Positions 12,210 to 24,305 of a DNA stretch of 64,000 nt are shown piece after piece; the first letter of the stretch is position 1; each line of letters opens with the position of its first letter. The translations under genes were made by a program, and so were the position numbers. The notes beneath the pieces were generated by a model. The model was not told the DNA's origin, did not search any database, and saw nothing but the letters and a program-made list of their open reading frames with translations. The DNA lies in assembly GCA_951217055.1 (NCBI GenBank), contig OX578282.1:59341311-59405310 (forward strand), given 5' to 3'. The DNA comes from Gerris lacustris (lineage: Eukaryota > Arthropoda > Insecta > Hemiptera > Gerridae).

Positions 12210-13300
12210 CCCAAAAAACAAATCCATGTTTCAATGTTATTCCATGGAATAGAGAAAATTAGAATTTCTTTTTACTGTTCAAGTCTTTAAAAATAGATAC
12301 ATAAATTTTTCATGGTAATTAATAAGCTAAAACAATTAAGTATATTTATGTTTTTTTCAATAAATATTTTTTTAAAGAAAAATTCAACCAGTAGTAACTT
12401 TATGTTTAAAGAAAGAATGCAATGCATGAATAATTTATAGATATGCAGAAAATTCTCATAGTCATAAATTTCATTATCATAAATCCTGTCTTTCACGTAG
12501 ACTATAAAATTTTATGAACCATTTCCTTTCACATCAAAAAATCAAAGATTTTAAACATCAATTATACTTTGAATGACCCTTTTCAAAATTAATTATTAAA
12601 AACTGTAAATTTAACAACCTATATATACATATATGTGTGTGTGTGTAGTTATTAAATCCAATACACATTTCAACTAACCACAAATAACTTTCAAGATAGT
12701 AATTAAAAACAGCAATTAAATCTGTAAATGTAATTTTTGTAATAACAAATTGTTTTATTAACCATAAACTGTTTAATCTAATACAAGAATTTCGAGTATT
12801 TCTATAGCATTAACTTTTAAAATCATGTAGGTATGCAATTTATTAATAATTCAAATAAAAACCGACCGATTCGATTTAATTATTCTATTGCATAGCTGAT
12901 TTATTTACATAAAATTTAATTATTATTAGGATTCTAAATAAATATAACTTAAAAGGTAAATTTGATTGGTTTGTCATACATTAATAAAAACAATTGTTAA
13001 TAATCAATAATTTAATCAATTTATTAATAAACATATTTTAAAACCATTTAACTTATGATTTTTTACAATTCATTTAACGTTTTTGGCAAAATCAGATTTA
13101 TTTTTGTAAAAATCTCAGAAACTTGATTTTCCCTCTGGAAAACGACTAGGCTTCGAATCTAGGCTTCACGCATCTAGAAACGATCGGCACACATTATTTA
13201 AAATCTACTATCAGTTGCATCACAACATTGACTAAAGGCGTAAATATAATATAAAAATCTGAATTTCAAACATGAGAAAATAAGAAAAAAAAAAAAAAAA
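12210..13300. other. A+T-rich spacer, nothing recognised
   Basis: Apart from a short TG run near 12636, no repeat or gene is recognised. Confidence 0.5.
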
Positions 13301-13337
13301 TCGGGTACGGGGTACCTCGGAACTTTTCCTCAATTCA

Positions 13338-13420
13338 GAGGCCACTAAAGTGGCCTCTCCTGCTGCTTCGCAGCAGCAGGAAGGAGCATTGGACGTGGTC
13401 AGTACTTGGATGGGTGAACG
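13338..13420 (+). pseudogene. 5S rRNA-like fragment beside two hairpins
   Basis: Bases 13381-13420 closely match the 3' half of animal 5S rRNA, including AGCATTGGACGTGG and TCAGTACTTGGATGGGTGA. That is the intermediate element and C box of the internal Pol III (TFIIIA) promoter. The 5' half of 5S and the 3' end are absent. Immediately upstream are two perfect short hairpins, GAGGCCACT/AGTGGCCTC (13338-13357) and CCTGCTGC/GCAGCAG (13359-13380). This is either a 5S pseudogene fragment or the head of a 5S-derived SINE (SINE3 type). Family-level knowledge of 5S is firm; the SINE reading is inference. Confidence 0.7.
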
Positions 13421-13589
13421 TTCTAAACAAACTAATTTATTATCATTCTTCAAAAAACCTTATTTTTAATACCTATATTTTATTTAATTATTTGAAGTTT
13501 GGCGGTATTTTGACAGATGTAAACAAACTTTGACGACATCAAAATGATCGCACTAATAAATAATTATATTCGCTTATATCTTTTAAACT

Positions 13590-14137
13590 AATTATATGGA
13601 ATTTCATCGGTTTTTTTTATATTTGTTCCTTAATTTTTTTCCGGTTCCAACGATATGCTATACGTCAAAAACCTATTTATACTTTCGGTATTATTAACCA
13701 TCAAAGTATAAAAATTCAAAAATGTATAACTTCAAAATGGCGGCCAAAATCATAATGAAATTTTGTGGGCTTGTTTGTCATAAAGAGAGGTTTATTCGAG
13801 CCAAATTTCAACTCGATCAGGACCATTTTCGATTTATTACGATTTTTTTAAATTTTTGCTGACTCAGCAAACTGGGTTCAATATGGCGGAAAAAGTTGAT
13901 TTTCCGAGCGGCACAACTACAGGTTAGGACTGATTTTTCTGCCAAGTTTCAACTCTCTAGGTTAAATACCTTGGGCGCTACGATGATAACACACATACAT
14001 ACGTCATGCTGAAAACCACTCAGGAGGTCTTAAAAACACCTAAAACGGATAATTCCGTTGAAATCACGAAAACAAATTTTTTGGTGAAAACAATACTTTT
14101 CCTACTATTAGTAGTGAGGAAAAGTAATAAATAAATA
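13590..14137 (+). repeat. Family H repeat, distant relative of family A
   Basis: The segment contains AAATTTCAACTCGATCAGG and AAGTTTCAACTCTC blocks, then CCACTCAGGAGGTCTTAAAAAC, and ends with CAATACTTTTCCT..AGGAAAAGTAA, a terminal hairpin. Family A in the matching orientation has GACTCAGGGGACCTCAAAAC and ends CAATACTTTCTC..GAGAAAGTA. The order is the same but the stem sequences differ. Only one copy is present, so the left boundary is a guess. Confidence 0.5.
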
Positions 14138-14378
14138 GTTCATATAGCATTCTAAAATCAAGGACAATATTTCTAATAAATGCGAGACACGTGCGAAAAA
14201 AAAATCTCAGAAATTCTACAGTAATATAAAAAGCAATTAGTAGGAATGCTGGGAACAAACGGGAAAAAACAGTATTAAAGATATGACAAGTGACATTGTA
14301 ACTGTCTACCAGTTATTACATTCCTCTGTTATTACATTTCACCAAGAATAAACTTGTTCTTTTCTCGATTTCCTTTTT

Positions 14379-14985
14379 ACTTTCTCATATAAAGAGAAAG
14401 TATTGTGATGGCGCGAAAATTCGATTTTGAGATTTTGATGAATTTACACGTTTTGAGGTCCCCTGAGTCCAAAAAAGTGGTTTTTAAAAAATGTCTGTCT
14501 GTCGTCTGTCGTCTGTGCAGACGCCTGGAGCCTAAACTACTGGGCCGATTTTGACAAAATTTGGCATACATGTTCAGAAAAATCATACCCCGAGGCGAAA
14601 TCGAGAAATGAATTTTAGCTCGAAATTTAGGGGCGCTGCCCCCCAAAAACTCTGAAAAAACGTGAAAAAAAATTATTTCTCGAAAACGGTTCCGACGATT
14701 TTGATTAAAAAATTTTAAAATATAGTCCATTTAAATACGAATCCAACGATATAAGCCGTTTCCCCGGGAAAAATCTAGTTCCTGAGAAAAAAGCTTAAAA
14801 CGCGGACCGACAGTGCCCGGGTTCGATTCCCCGCCCGGGAGAAATTATTTTTATGATAAATTTTAATGAAATGCTCAATAATAATTAAATTTACATACGA
14901 AAACTAATAAATGGAAAACACTGGGCTAAATAATTATGAACTCGTAAATGAGAAAGTTTGTCTGAGTTGTCTCGGACCGATTTTT
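14379..14985 (+). mobile_element. Family A element, full length
   Basis: About 607 bp. It starts with the hairpin ACTTTCTCATATAAAGAGAAAGT and ends AATGAGAAAGTTTGTCTGAG..TCGGACCGATTTT. The start motif ACTTTCTCATATA recurs inverted about 27 bases inside the other end, giving asymmetric terminal repeats. Internal landmarks are a CGTCTGTC tract at 14490-14525, the AAATTTGGCATACATG block, and a perfect Pol III B box GGTTCGATTCC at 14820-14830 within a tRNA 3'-half-like segment. No coding capacity. Both termini are shared with the copies at 18018, 21746 and 57750, which favours a DNA or rolling-circle element over a 5'-truncating retroposon. Flanks are T runs, so a target duplication cannot be resolved. 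Confidence 0.75.
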
Positions 14986-15902
14986 ATCCTTAAATTACAA
15001 ATAAGTCGTTACGAATTGTAAAATTATTTTTATTTTTGAACAATCTGAAAAAAAAGAATGCATAAATTCAAGTGTATTAAATATAATTAATTAATAAGCT
15101 AATTTGTACGTACATCTGTTAATTTTCGGGTCGAAATATAATGTATAATATATTACATTATTAAACAAAGTAACTACTTCAAATTAGTATTAAGTAACAT
15201 ATGTACCTTATTAATATTAATTTTGACTTAAGTGCTAATAATTTTCAATTAAAACATAAAATTACGCGTTTTAAAAAAAGGAAAAAGTGAAAAAAATAAC
15301 ATGTGTGAAATAATTAGATGTTAAAATTATTAAATTTTTTTGTAAAAAATTATAAATATGTATAAAGTTAAAAAAGCCTTTAGGGGGGTCGTGTTTTATA
15401 ATCAGTGATAATTATATAAGGATCAATAATTTTGTATTTCAAAAACACTTTTTTTTTGCTCCTTAAAGGTAGCTCCTGGTTTTGTGACCTGTCTGAAAGA
15501 CTTGCCGGCTGTTAAAGAAATAAAGAAGTGCCTTAAAACGTAACTCCTAGTTTTTTGTTCGTGTTTGTTAAGTAGCGTTTTCCTGCTCCATCCATAGGTT
15601 TTTTTTTTTTGGTTAGATAGATTTTTAAGTGAAAAGGCAACGAAGGTGCAAAACGGTAGGAAATAAAGGATTATGTTAAACATGATAGTAGGGAACATAC
15701 AATATAAAGCAAATTGCGGTTAGAATGGCTTGAGAATTAACACATCCTTTTAAGATGTTAAAGCTAGTAACTATTTTAGATACAGGTTAAATGAAAACAA
15801 AGCTAAATAAACAAGATTCATTTTAAGTAGTCCAATGCAGCGGAAATGCAAACCTCAAGCAGCTCCTGCTGATTAATTAGATCTATAGTTGGCTAAGCGA
15901 AG
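14986..15902. other. A+T-rich spacer, nothing recognised
   Basis: No gene, RNA or repeat family recognised. Confidence 0.5.
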
Positions 15903-16268
15903 AAACGTGAACGTTACTGTCAAACGATGCCAAAAACGTGGACGTTACTATCAAACTATGCTAGAAATGTGGACGTTACTATCAAACGATGCCAGAAACG
16001 TGAACGTTACTGTCAAACGATGCCAAAAACGTGAACGTTACTATCAAACTATGCCAGAAACGTGAACGTACCGTCAAACGATGCCAGAAACTCGGACACA
16101 ATTATAAAACGAGGCCAAAAACGTGGACGTCACTATCAAACTATGCCAGAAACGTGGACGTTACTATCAAACTATGCCAGAAACGTGGACGTTACTATCA
16201 AACGATGCCATGAAACTCGGACGCTATTATAAAACGATGCCAAAACGAGGACGATACTACCAAACGGT
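15903..16268. repeat. 31-bp minisatellite, about 12 copies
   Basis: Tandem units of 31 bp with consensus AACGTGGACGTTACT and ATCAAACGATGCCAGA. Units alternate between ACTATG/ACGATG and GTGGAC/GTGAAC, and the right end degenerates (CTCGGAC, ATTATAAAACG variants). The array is free of stops for 60 codons in one frame, but that reflects the unit rather than a gene. Confidence 0.9.
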
Positions 16269-16555
16269 GCAAACAGCCTTCGAATAATCTAAAAGAAAAA
16301 TAATTAGAAGAATTATCGTAGTAGTAAGAGAGCCACATAGTTGGAGGATACAAAGTAACAGATAAAATAGATAGTCAGGAGGCTAGAGTCCATCTTGTAT
16401 TGTAGAACCAACGAAAACAATTTAAAGTAAAGTGCAGCGTGAGAAACAACAAAAAGTAAGTTCAGTTTTCTTGAATTGTGAGAGTAATAGACAATTAAAC
16501 ATTAACATAGATTAATAATACAAAGCAAACGTAAACTTCCATGTTATAAATAATA

Positions 16556-17013
16556 ATAGTCTGCCAATCAGTCTGGTACATAACTTCCTTGCTAAAACTT
16601 AGAACTGGGTCTTATTTCATAAACGTTAGTGAGTTTATGCGTTTACAACCAATAATTGTCCAATTTATTTAATCCCCCCCCCCCCCGTTTTTTAAAACTG
16701 TCAAAATTGTTTTGATTTTTTACATGCATATAATTAAAGAGCGCGAGCGTAGACGGTTCAAATTTCTAAAGAACATTTGAAGATATAGGTTTAAATAAAT
16801 GTTTATGCGCATGTGGGACCAACAATGGGCAAATTATGAACTTACCATACAAATTTCAATAAAATCAGATGAGTAGTTTTAGACACAAGGTCAAAAATGT
16901 TCTCTAATGTCTGAAACGGATTTGTGACCAGGAATTTTTGAAATCGGGGACAAAAAATGTCCATTCTTCAGAACGATGAAATAGCTTAAGTTTTCCTTTG
17001 ATAAGCTCGGAAG
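16556..17013 (+). repeat. Family B repeat with internal deletion
   Basis: Both ends are recognisable: GTCTGCCAATCAGTCTGG at the start, and ACGGATTTGTGACC..AAGCTCGGAAGCAA at the end. The middle carries a C14 run, AAAATTGTTTTGATTTTTTACATG and the CAATGGGC block. The copy is about 460 bp against about 600 for full copies, lacking much of the centre, including most of the GACA tract. Confidence 0.75.
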
Positions 17014-17883
17014 CAACAAAAGAAATAATCATTTAGACCCGTCGTTTAGTTTTTGATATTCAAATAGATCAAAAAACCGTTTAAGACTTAAGAAAGTAAG
17101 ACTCTATTCAAAGTTGTATGTGAATCTAAACTGCAGGATTTACCAGTACAATAGGTCCCACTATTTGCAGATAGACTGGTGTGATTAACCTCCTAATCAC
17201 AATGATTGCCTCATTGAAATGCGACTCTGATTATGCGATTCAATTGACTCGTTTGAGTCAATCTATAATACCACGAAGCAGTAATTATGCGAGTCAAGGG
17301 TTTAGGAAATTGTTAAACTACAAAGGTTTAACTGAGATTGTTCAACCATCAACAAGTATATTGTACTCCACAGATGTCATCGTAAATTTTAGTTAAACAG
17401 CCATAATGCTTTTAAAAAATATAAATAATTAAATATTTTGTTATAAAAAAGAAACTCAGGATTTCTCCTCTATTGGGTTCTCAATAATAGTACAAGAATT
17501 CAAATTCCAAACAAGTTTCATCAAATGCTATATTTCAACCCCATTGGGTAATTTTCAAGCATTTTACACCAGATTCCAGGCATTTACATCTCTTCGTAAC
17601 TATTCCAATATTCCAATACATAATTCACATCTTAAAATATACAAAACTATTAACAAATATTTCATACAATTAGCAGTTTTTGCTAGAATTCTCGAGAAGA
17701 TTGGTGTTTTTGTGAATATATATACATATCATTTGTTATTAAACTAATTTTTTTGCTCTTGAATAAACTGTCTCATATTTTCAACCGGGAAATAATTAAA
17801 TTATGCTGAAATAAGTAACATGACAAATACTACTAAACTACTAAACTGCGAGGAACTTTTTTAGAAAGAATTTAGTTTAAAAA
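17014..17883. other. A+T-rich spacer, nothing recognised
   Basis: Short open frames of 60-70 codons occur, without recognisable domains. No repeat family recognised. Confidence 0.45.
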
Positions 17884-19078
17884 ATAATCTACCAATTAAT
17901 GTGGCATATAGTTTCATCGCGTACTATTGTGTACACTAATGATGTCATGCTTTTACAACCCATTCCTGTCTCATTTATTCAATGTTCTCCCATTTTTTTA
18001 AATCTTTCAACATTTTTACTTTCTCATATAAAGAGAAAGTATTGTGATGGCGCGAAAATTCGATTTTGAGATTTTGATGGATTTACACGTTTTGAGGTCC
18101 CCTGAGTCCAAAAAAGTGGTTTTTAAAAAATGTTTGTCTGTCGTCTGTCGTCTGTCTGTCGTCTGTGCAGACGCCTGGAGCCCAAACTACTGGGCCGATT
18201 TTGACGAAATTTGGCATACATGTTCAGAAAAATCATACCCCGAGGCGAAATCGAGAAATGAATTTTAGCTCTAAATTTGGGGGCGCTACCCCCCAAAAAC
18301 TCTGAAAAAACATGAAAAAAAATTATTTCTCGAAAACGGTTCCGACGATTTTGATCAAAAAATTCTAAAATGTAGTCCATTTGAATACGAATCCAACGAT
18401 ATAAGCCGTTTTCCCGGGAAAAATCTAGTTCCTGAGATATTAGCTTAAAACGCGGACGGAGAGAGCCCAGGTTCGATTCCCCGACCAGGAGAAGTTATTT
18501 TTATGATAAATTTTGATGAAATGTTCAATAATATTTAAATGTACATTTGAAAACTAATTAATGGAATCACTGGGCTAAGTAATTATAAACTCATATATGA
18601 GAAAGTTTGTCTGAGTTGTCTCGGACCGATTTTTTTTTATTATTTACATGAAATAAATATCAATTAATAAAAAGAGCGCATATATGGTTGACAGTACTAT
18701 GGAACAATCTTTAGAAATTACCCAAAAATCTTGGAAATTTCTTTAGTGTCGGATGCGAACTTCTAAAGTTATAGGTGTAAATAAATGTATGTTTGTGTGC
18801 TTATGGAATAGAAACCAATAGGCACGAAATGTTGCAACTTATATGAGATCAACAATGGACTAATTATGACCTGCCATCCAAATTTCATTAAAATCGGACA
18901 ATTAGTTTTTAAGGTATGTTGGCTCAAAAATATTATGGAAAGATCGACAACAGACAAGAGAATGTTCTTTGATGTCTGGAATGGATATCTGTCCAGGAAT
19001 TTTAATCGGAAACATCAAAATATTCCGCGTTTCAACACGATCACAATGCTTACGTTACCTTTGGTAAGCTCGGAAGCA
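17884..19078 (+). repeat. Family B repeat interrupted by family A
   Basis: The B copy is split. Its left part (17884-18017) runs from CTACCAATTAATGTGGC to TTTCAACATTTT. Its right part (18639-19078) resumes with TTATTTACATGAAATAAAT and runs to the terminal hairpin ending GGTAAGCTCGGAAGC. In unbroken copies these two pieces are contiguous across AAAATTGTTTTGATTTTTTACATG. The family A element sits exactly at that T-rich point. Confidence 0.85.
18018..18636 (+). mobile_element. Family A element nested in family B
   Basis: Full-length A copy, with the same start hairpin and TCGGACCGATTTT end as the copy at 14379. It contains a (GTCTGTC)n tract at about 18135-18165 and a perfect B box GGTTCGATTCC at 18470-18480. 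Both boundaries are fixed independently by the interrupted B repeat, which makes this the best copy for defining element ends. Target site is a T run in B, so any short duplication is masked. Confidence 0.85.
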
Positions 19079-19214
19079 TTATGATATCAACTATGTGAAT
19101 AATTTAATTTATACACATTAGTTAAAATCTTGTCCTACTTAGAAATTCGTGATTTGTGCTTTAACTAAATCCTAACACCTACTCGAAATTATCGTTGAAT
19201 ATATACAAAGTTGC

Positions 19215-19385
19215 GGAAAGGAGGCACAAATAAAATAGTACATTACGCGTCTAATGCGAAAAGTAGCATTTTGAATACGAGTGTGAAATTTGCACCCGAG
19301 CGACAGAGCGAGGGTAGTAAAAACACACGAGCAAAGCAAAATGCAGTTTTCGCACGAGTTGCGTACCGTACTTAATTTACGATTG
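19215..19385. repeat. Foldback element with about 60-bp imperfect arms
   Basis: GTACATTACGCGTC..GAGTGTG pairs with the reverse complement CACACGAGC..GTTGCGTACCGTAC. A short CGAGCGACAGAGCGAGGG segment lies at the tip. The structure is similar in plan to the hairpin at 32198-32342, whose tip reads GAGCGAAGCGA. It has no coding capacity. Confidence 0.65.
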
Positions 19386-20871
19386 TTGGATTTTAATAAT
19401 AAATACAGAAAAGAACTGTTACTTTAATTAAACAAACAGCAAATTAGTTTTGTTAAATATAAACAAACACTCTAATCGTGACAAAAGGTGAAGATTTCTT
19501 CTTTATTTACCCACTAGCGCGGAAATAAAGAATAATTATGATACTCGCATACGCAATGAATACAACTACGAAAAGAACATTTTCTACGTATCTAAACAGA
19601 GATAAAATGTTTATATTTCGTATCAATCGTAGATAAACTAATTTGTAACTCATAGATGTTTGGATTACTTCAAAATTTTACATATTTTTCTCACGTTAAA
19701 TTGTATATATTAGACCAATATCTCATAAAACAGATTCATAAAAATAAAATGTTCATAAATATAATTCACTCGTATTAAGGAATATAATATACCCACATGT
19801 TCTACACAAACAACCACCATTGAGATCTCATTGCATCACAATCATATCATATTGTATGTGATCGACACGGACTTCATATTTCGAAACACGATATAGCTTA
19901 AGCGTAATATCATAGATTATTCCTACGCATCTAGTTAACATGATCTTATGTCTAGACAAGCAGTTCTTAATGCGTAGGCTTAAAAAAACCTTTTTTTTTT
20001 TAAGTGTGCTTTAGTTAACATATTTCTAGGGTTACCTAGGTCCGAACCTTCGACCCAAACAAGTAAAAATAAGGGTCGACATAACTTCTTTTTTTTTTTG
20101 TTAAGTCCCTTATGTTCCTCCTACGTCCTTTTAAACCATCCCACATCTTCCTTCATCTTTCAAATCCTTAAGATCCTTTTTGGTTCTTGAAGGACACCCT
20201 TGTTTACACAAGGGTCCAACTTTTTTTTCTCTCTTTTGCTCTCTCCCTTCCTTTCTTGAAACCTCTAGAACGATTTCTAAGTTTGTTTTTATGTTTAAAA
20301 AGAAAATAAAAAAAAGGTTCGTCGAAACATATGGTTACGATTTATAACCAGAAAAGTAAATTAAATTAAAGGTAGAAGTCAAAGAAGACAGAAATAAAGT
20401 GCTTCTAGATTGGAAAAATCGATTAAAAAGGTTTAAAACATTCTTCTTTTTTGGGGAAATTTAAGTAAACGATGCACATGATTGATAAAAAGATAACCTT
20501 CTTGAAATATTTGTATTTCTTAGGTAGACGCACAAACATATGTTTTTTTTATTTTGTAGTAATTAAAGAAACAATTAAAGGAGAAAAAAGGGTGACAGTT
20601 CTGTAAACGAAATAAGGGATTCGACTTTTATCCCAGGTAGGAAAAGGGTCGAAACACCTTTTTTTACTAAACTAACATTTTTACCTGGAGTTAGTTCCTT
20701 TAAAATATAATTGGGAATGGAAATTATAAAAATAGAAACTTGAATAGAAAATTGTTTTCGGAGTTGATCTAGTAGTAAACAAAATATAATTATACTTTTT
20801 TTATTTAGTATTGACTGAGTCTCAGAGTGTCAAGGATATTCTTGCGAGAGAAATAAAGGGGCACTTCTTTA
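19386..20871. other. Spacer with pyrimidine-rich tract, nothing recognised
   Basis: A pyrimidine-rich stretch (about 20080-20280) with several CTTTT/CCTTC runs is the only distinctive feature. No gene or repeat family recognised. Confidence 0.45.
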
Positions 20872-21122
20872 GACTATTACGCCTCTTATAAATAAACAGA
20901 AGGGAGTATCACTCTAAAGAAGGTGTACGGAATGTTCTTCTTTAAACTGTTACTCCCTTTATAAAAAAACACAAGCGCGATATTCCTTTGTCTCAAAGAA
21001 TATTGGACTAAACATCCCTTTGTCTTAATTAGTTATTTAGACAAAGGAATGTATTAAAAATGATATCCATTTATATTAAAAAAACAAAAAAAAAAAACAG
21101 GGAGGTAACAATCTAAAGAAGT
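20872..21122 (+). mobile_element. Family F MITE
   Basis: Terminal inverted repeats read CACTTCTTTAGA..TTAC on the left and GTAACAATCTAAAGAAGT on the right. Two more inverted copies of the same 20-bp motif lie inside, either side of GTGTACGGAATGTTC. The element can therefore fold into nested hairpins. Copies at 33859, 60062 and 60546 have the same plan, so this is a family of about 250 bp. No coding capacity is present. Confidence 0.75.
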
Positions 21123-21745
21123 ATCACAAAGGATCAAATAAAATAAAGGGAACTTCAATAAACAGAAGAGTTTGTAATAAATAATCAAAGTGACCTAGTC
21201 AAATTTAGAAAAGCAATTAAATTAAAGTACACTAAAAAATATTCCAGATGGCTAGTATAGATGATTTTGAGTCCACCAGGCTGGTCAAAAGGTAGCAAAG
21301 GGTAGCAAAAGGTGAATTGATACCAATGTATAAATAACTTAATACTTAATTTTGCGAAGTATTTCAAGTCTACATAACTTGTAGTGTACCTGCTCACTAG
21401 CAGTCTCGTGAACCCAGTTCAAATATGTATCTGAATATTAAAAATTAACAAAAATTAACTGAAAATTAAGAAATTATAATAAATACTCTGTCTAAATCCA
21501 AAAGCATGAATCCTTTTGAGAAGGAAATTATTAAATCCATAAGAGAAACTCACATTATTTCAGGATAAACTTATGAGTACTCTCGACCAGTCCGTTCATC
21601 AATAAAAAGAAAAATGACTTACCTGTGAACAGAAAACAAAACAACAAATTAATTAATTAATAATATATATTTTTTAAATTAAATAAATTAACTAAAATTA
21701 TTAAGATTTCAAAATAAATAAAAAACAACATTAAAAACATTTAAA
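21123..21745. other. A+T-rich spacer, nothing recognised
   Basis: No gene or repeat recognised. A GGTAGCAAAGGGTAGCAAAA short duplication occurs near 21290. Confidence 0.45.
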
Positions 21746-22335
21746 AAAAAATCGGTCCGAGACAACTCAGACAAACTTTCTCATATACGAGTTCATAATT
21801 ACATAGCCCAGTGTGAACATTTTATCAAAATTTATCATAAAAATAACTTCTCCTGGGCGGGGAATCGAACCCGGGCTCTCTCCGTCCGCGTTTTAAGCTA
21901 TTTTCTCAGGAACTAGATTTTTCCCGGGAAAACGGCTTATATCGTTGGATCCGTATTCAATTGGACTACATTTTAGAATTTTTTAATCAAAATCGTCGGA
22001 ACCGTTTTCGAGAAATTTTTTTTTTTCATGTTTTTTCAGAGTTTTTGGGGGGTAGCGCCCCCAAATTTAGAGCAAAAATTCATTTCTCGATTTCGCCTCG
22101 GGGTATGATTTTTCTGAACATGTATGCCAAATTTCGTCAAAATCGGCCCAGTAGTTTGGGCTCCAGGCGTCTGCACAGACGACAGACAGACGACAGACAG
22201 ACGACAGACGACAGACAGACATTTTTTAAAAACCACTTTTTTGGACTCAGGGGACCTCAAAACGTGTAAATCCATCAAAATCTCAAAATCGAATTTTCGC
22301 GCCATCACAATACTTTCTCTTTATATGAGAAAGTA
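21746..22335 (-). mobile_element. Family A element, full length, reverse
   Basis: Reads from TCGGTCCGAGACAACTCAG at the left to CTTTATATGAGAAAGTA at the right. The left end itself forms a small stem (TCGG/CCGA). The B box is at 21861-21871 (reverse complement GGTTCGATTCC), within a tRNA-like CCGGGTTCGATTCCCCGCC segment. The GACA tract (about 22180-22220) is the longest of the A copies. Flanks are A runs on both sides. Confidence 0.8.
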
Positions 22336-23440
22336 AAAATATATACATATATTGTAAATTAAAGTAAAACAATTCCAAAGGCAAACATAATACAACATAA
22401 GAGCCGAAGTTTAAAAAGATTATTTTCAAAATATTTATGGTGTAATAAATATAATAATAATATATTATACAGTGTTAACACAGTTTAAATGTAGCATAAA
22501 CTTAGTTAAGAATATAAGTTATGTGCGGGCAATGAATAAAGTTCGTTTTATTCTGTATACCTTGAACCGCGATAGTGTATCAAAACTGTCAAAGCAACTA
22601 GTATTTACCGATTGCATTAGTCAAGGAAGAGAATTTCTGACATAAATATATTCTGTAGATGAGTTAGTTGTTGCTTTTTAGCTTAAAAACTCAGAAAAGT
22701 ATAACAGGGAGTTAAAAAAACTATAGGAGGTGTGTAATCCAGTTTCCAGCTGTTGGGCCTCCCTCCACCGCACGTCATAGAGCCGAAGAGAGTCGAAAAG
22801 ATTTATACGTGTGACAGGGAGTTAGGAAAGTACAGGAGGTTGCCATCAACTCTCAGCCCTCTCGGCCTAAATAGTATGAAGGCATATTAACAATTCGTTG
22901 AAGGCGGGCCGGCACCTTTGAATTCAGTCGTTTGTAATCAAGCCGCGGCAGTGCCGGAGTGGAGATAAGAATAAAAATTATCTTCCATCTACTTTTATCA
23001 ATTACTTAAACAAATTACCGATTTCATTTAATTTTACGTCGGTAGTTTACGCAGAGCGAAAACATGAAAATGTCTCACTGTCTTGCGGACCCGTATGCAA
23101 GAACTATTTTTTTCTAGATTTTATTGATTTACACAACTACAAATTTAAATTCTTAGCGAGTGAAAAGGATATAATCGTTTACATCGTGGGATTATCCTGA
23201 AGTCCACTCCACTTCCTATGCAGTGAATATAGTATGATAATTATAATACATTTTATTAATAGAGTAATAAAATGTGTGGACTAAAATTAAATTTATTTAA
23301 GCGTTAAGTGCTTCAAAATTGAAAAAACAAAATAGGTGTTGGAAAACGATCTTCTCATTAATCATTTGGGAAGTTTAAAATTAAATATGTCACTTTTACT
23401 CTTTAAGTTTTATTCAGACAAGTATGTACCTCCAAAATTA

Positions 23441-23479
<39 letters not shown>

Positions 23480-24305
23480 TTTTATCTACAAATAAACATA
23501 CATTTGACGTAGTAGTTATGAATTACCCTCAATTGATACTTTTTGTAAAATAAATTTTACACATTCATTAGTTATGACATTGGATATTTTTAACTCATTT
23601 GCTCTACATTATATACTAAGATGAAACGCTTAAAAAACAGATGGAAAGTCGACGATTTGTAATCATGTCTTTAGGTTAGGAGAAGGTCAATTTTAAATGA
23701 CCATGAAAAACCTAAAGGACTCGAAGAACCTTCTGGTACGTGAAGACATTCAAGGATGAAAAGAAAAAGAAGAAAAAAGTCCGAAGAAATTGAAGTCCTA
23801 GGGAGGTCCTGAGTCCTGAACTAAGCTATCCCACGGCTCATCATTACACAACCATCCTCTGGAATTCACGAAATTTACCACAAATAGAATCCTGAGTAAT
23901 ACCACAGAAAATACTTAACTCTAGACATTAATACAAGAAGAAAAAACCACAGCGGTTACTGAGCTTCACCCGAAATACCAATCTTTTGTAAAGAATCAAC
24001 AATTCCTTCTTGATTGTTTCATCATATAGCACCGCCTTTGTTTTCTTTTTAAGTGAAATTTGTCGGCACCACTTCAGAAGGCAAAAAACATTTTCTTTAT
24101 TTTTTTTATAAAAATACATTAAGCACAATTACATATAGAAATAAAATTTTATTTCTGTTAGAGTTAAAGAGGAATTGCGTTTGTAAGATTCTTCAGACAT
24201 TCCGCAGTTGAAAAGATTTTTTTTTTTTCGTGTGGTTTGATAATAAACTTATCAAAGAAAGTTAGTTTAGAGCGAGTTTTTGTTATACACATAAATAAAA
24301 ATACT
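22336..24305. other. Spacer with a diverged tandem duplication
   Basis: At 22700-22860 two segments share the phrase ACAGGGAGTTA followed by a TACAGGAGGT-type sequence and a CCAGC/CAGCCCTC block, spaced about 110 bases, suggesting an old tandem duplication in a less A+T-rich stretch. A T run of about 27 lies at 23449-23475. No gene is recognised. Confidence 0.4.

Noticed and set aside
18044..22336. Similar 70-117 codon open frames at 14377-14730, 18044-18380, 21961-22336 and 36462-36887
   Set aside because: All are the same stretch of family A repeats read in different frames. The reading frames are not conserved among copies and stop at different points.
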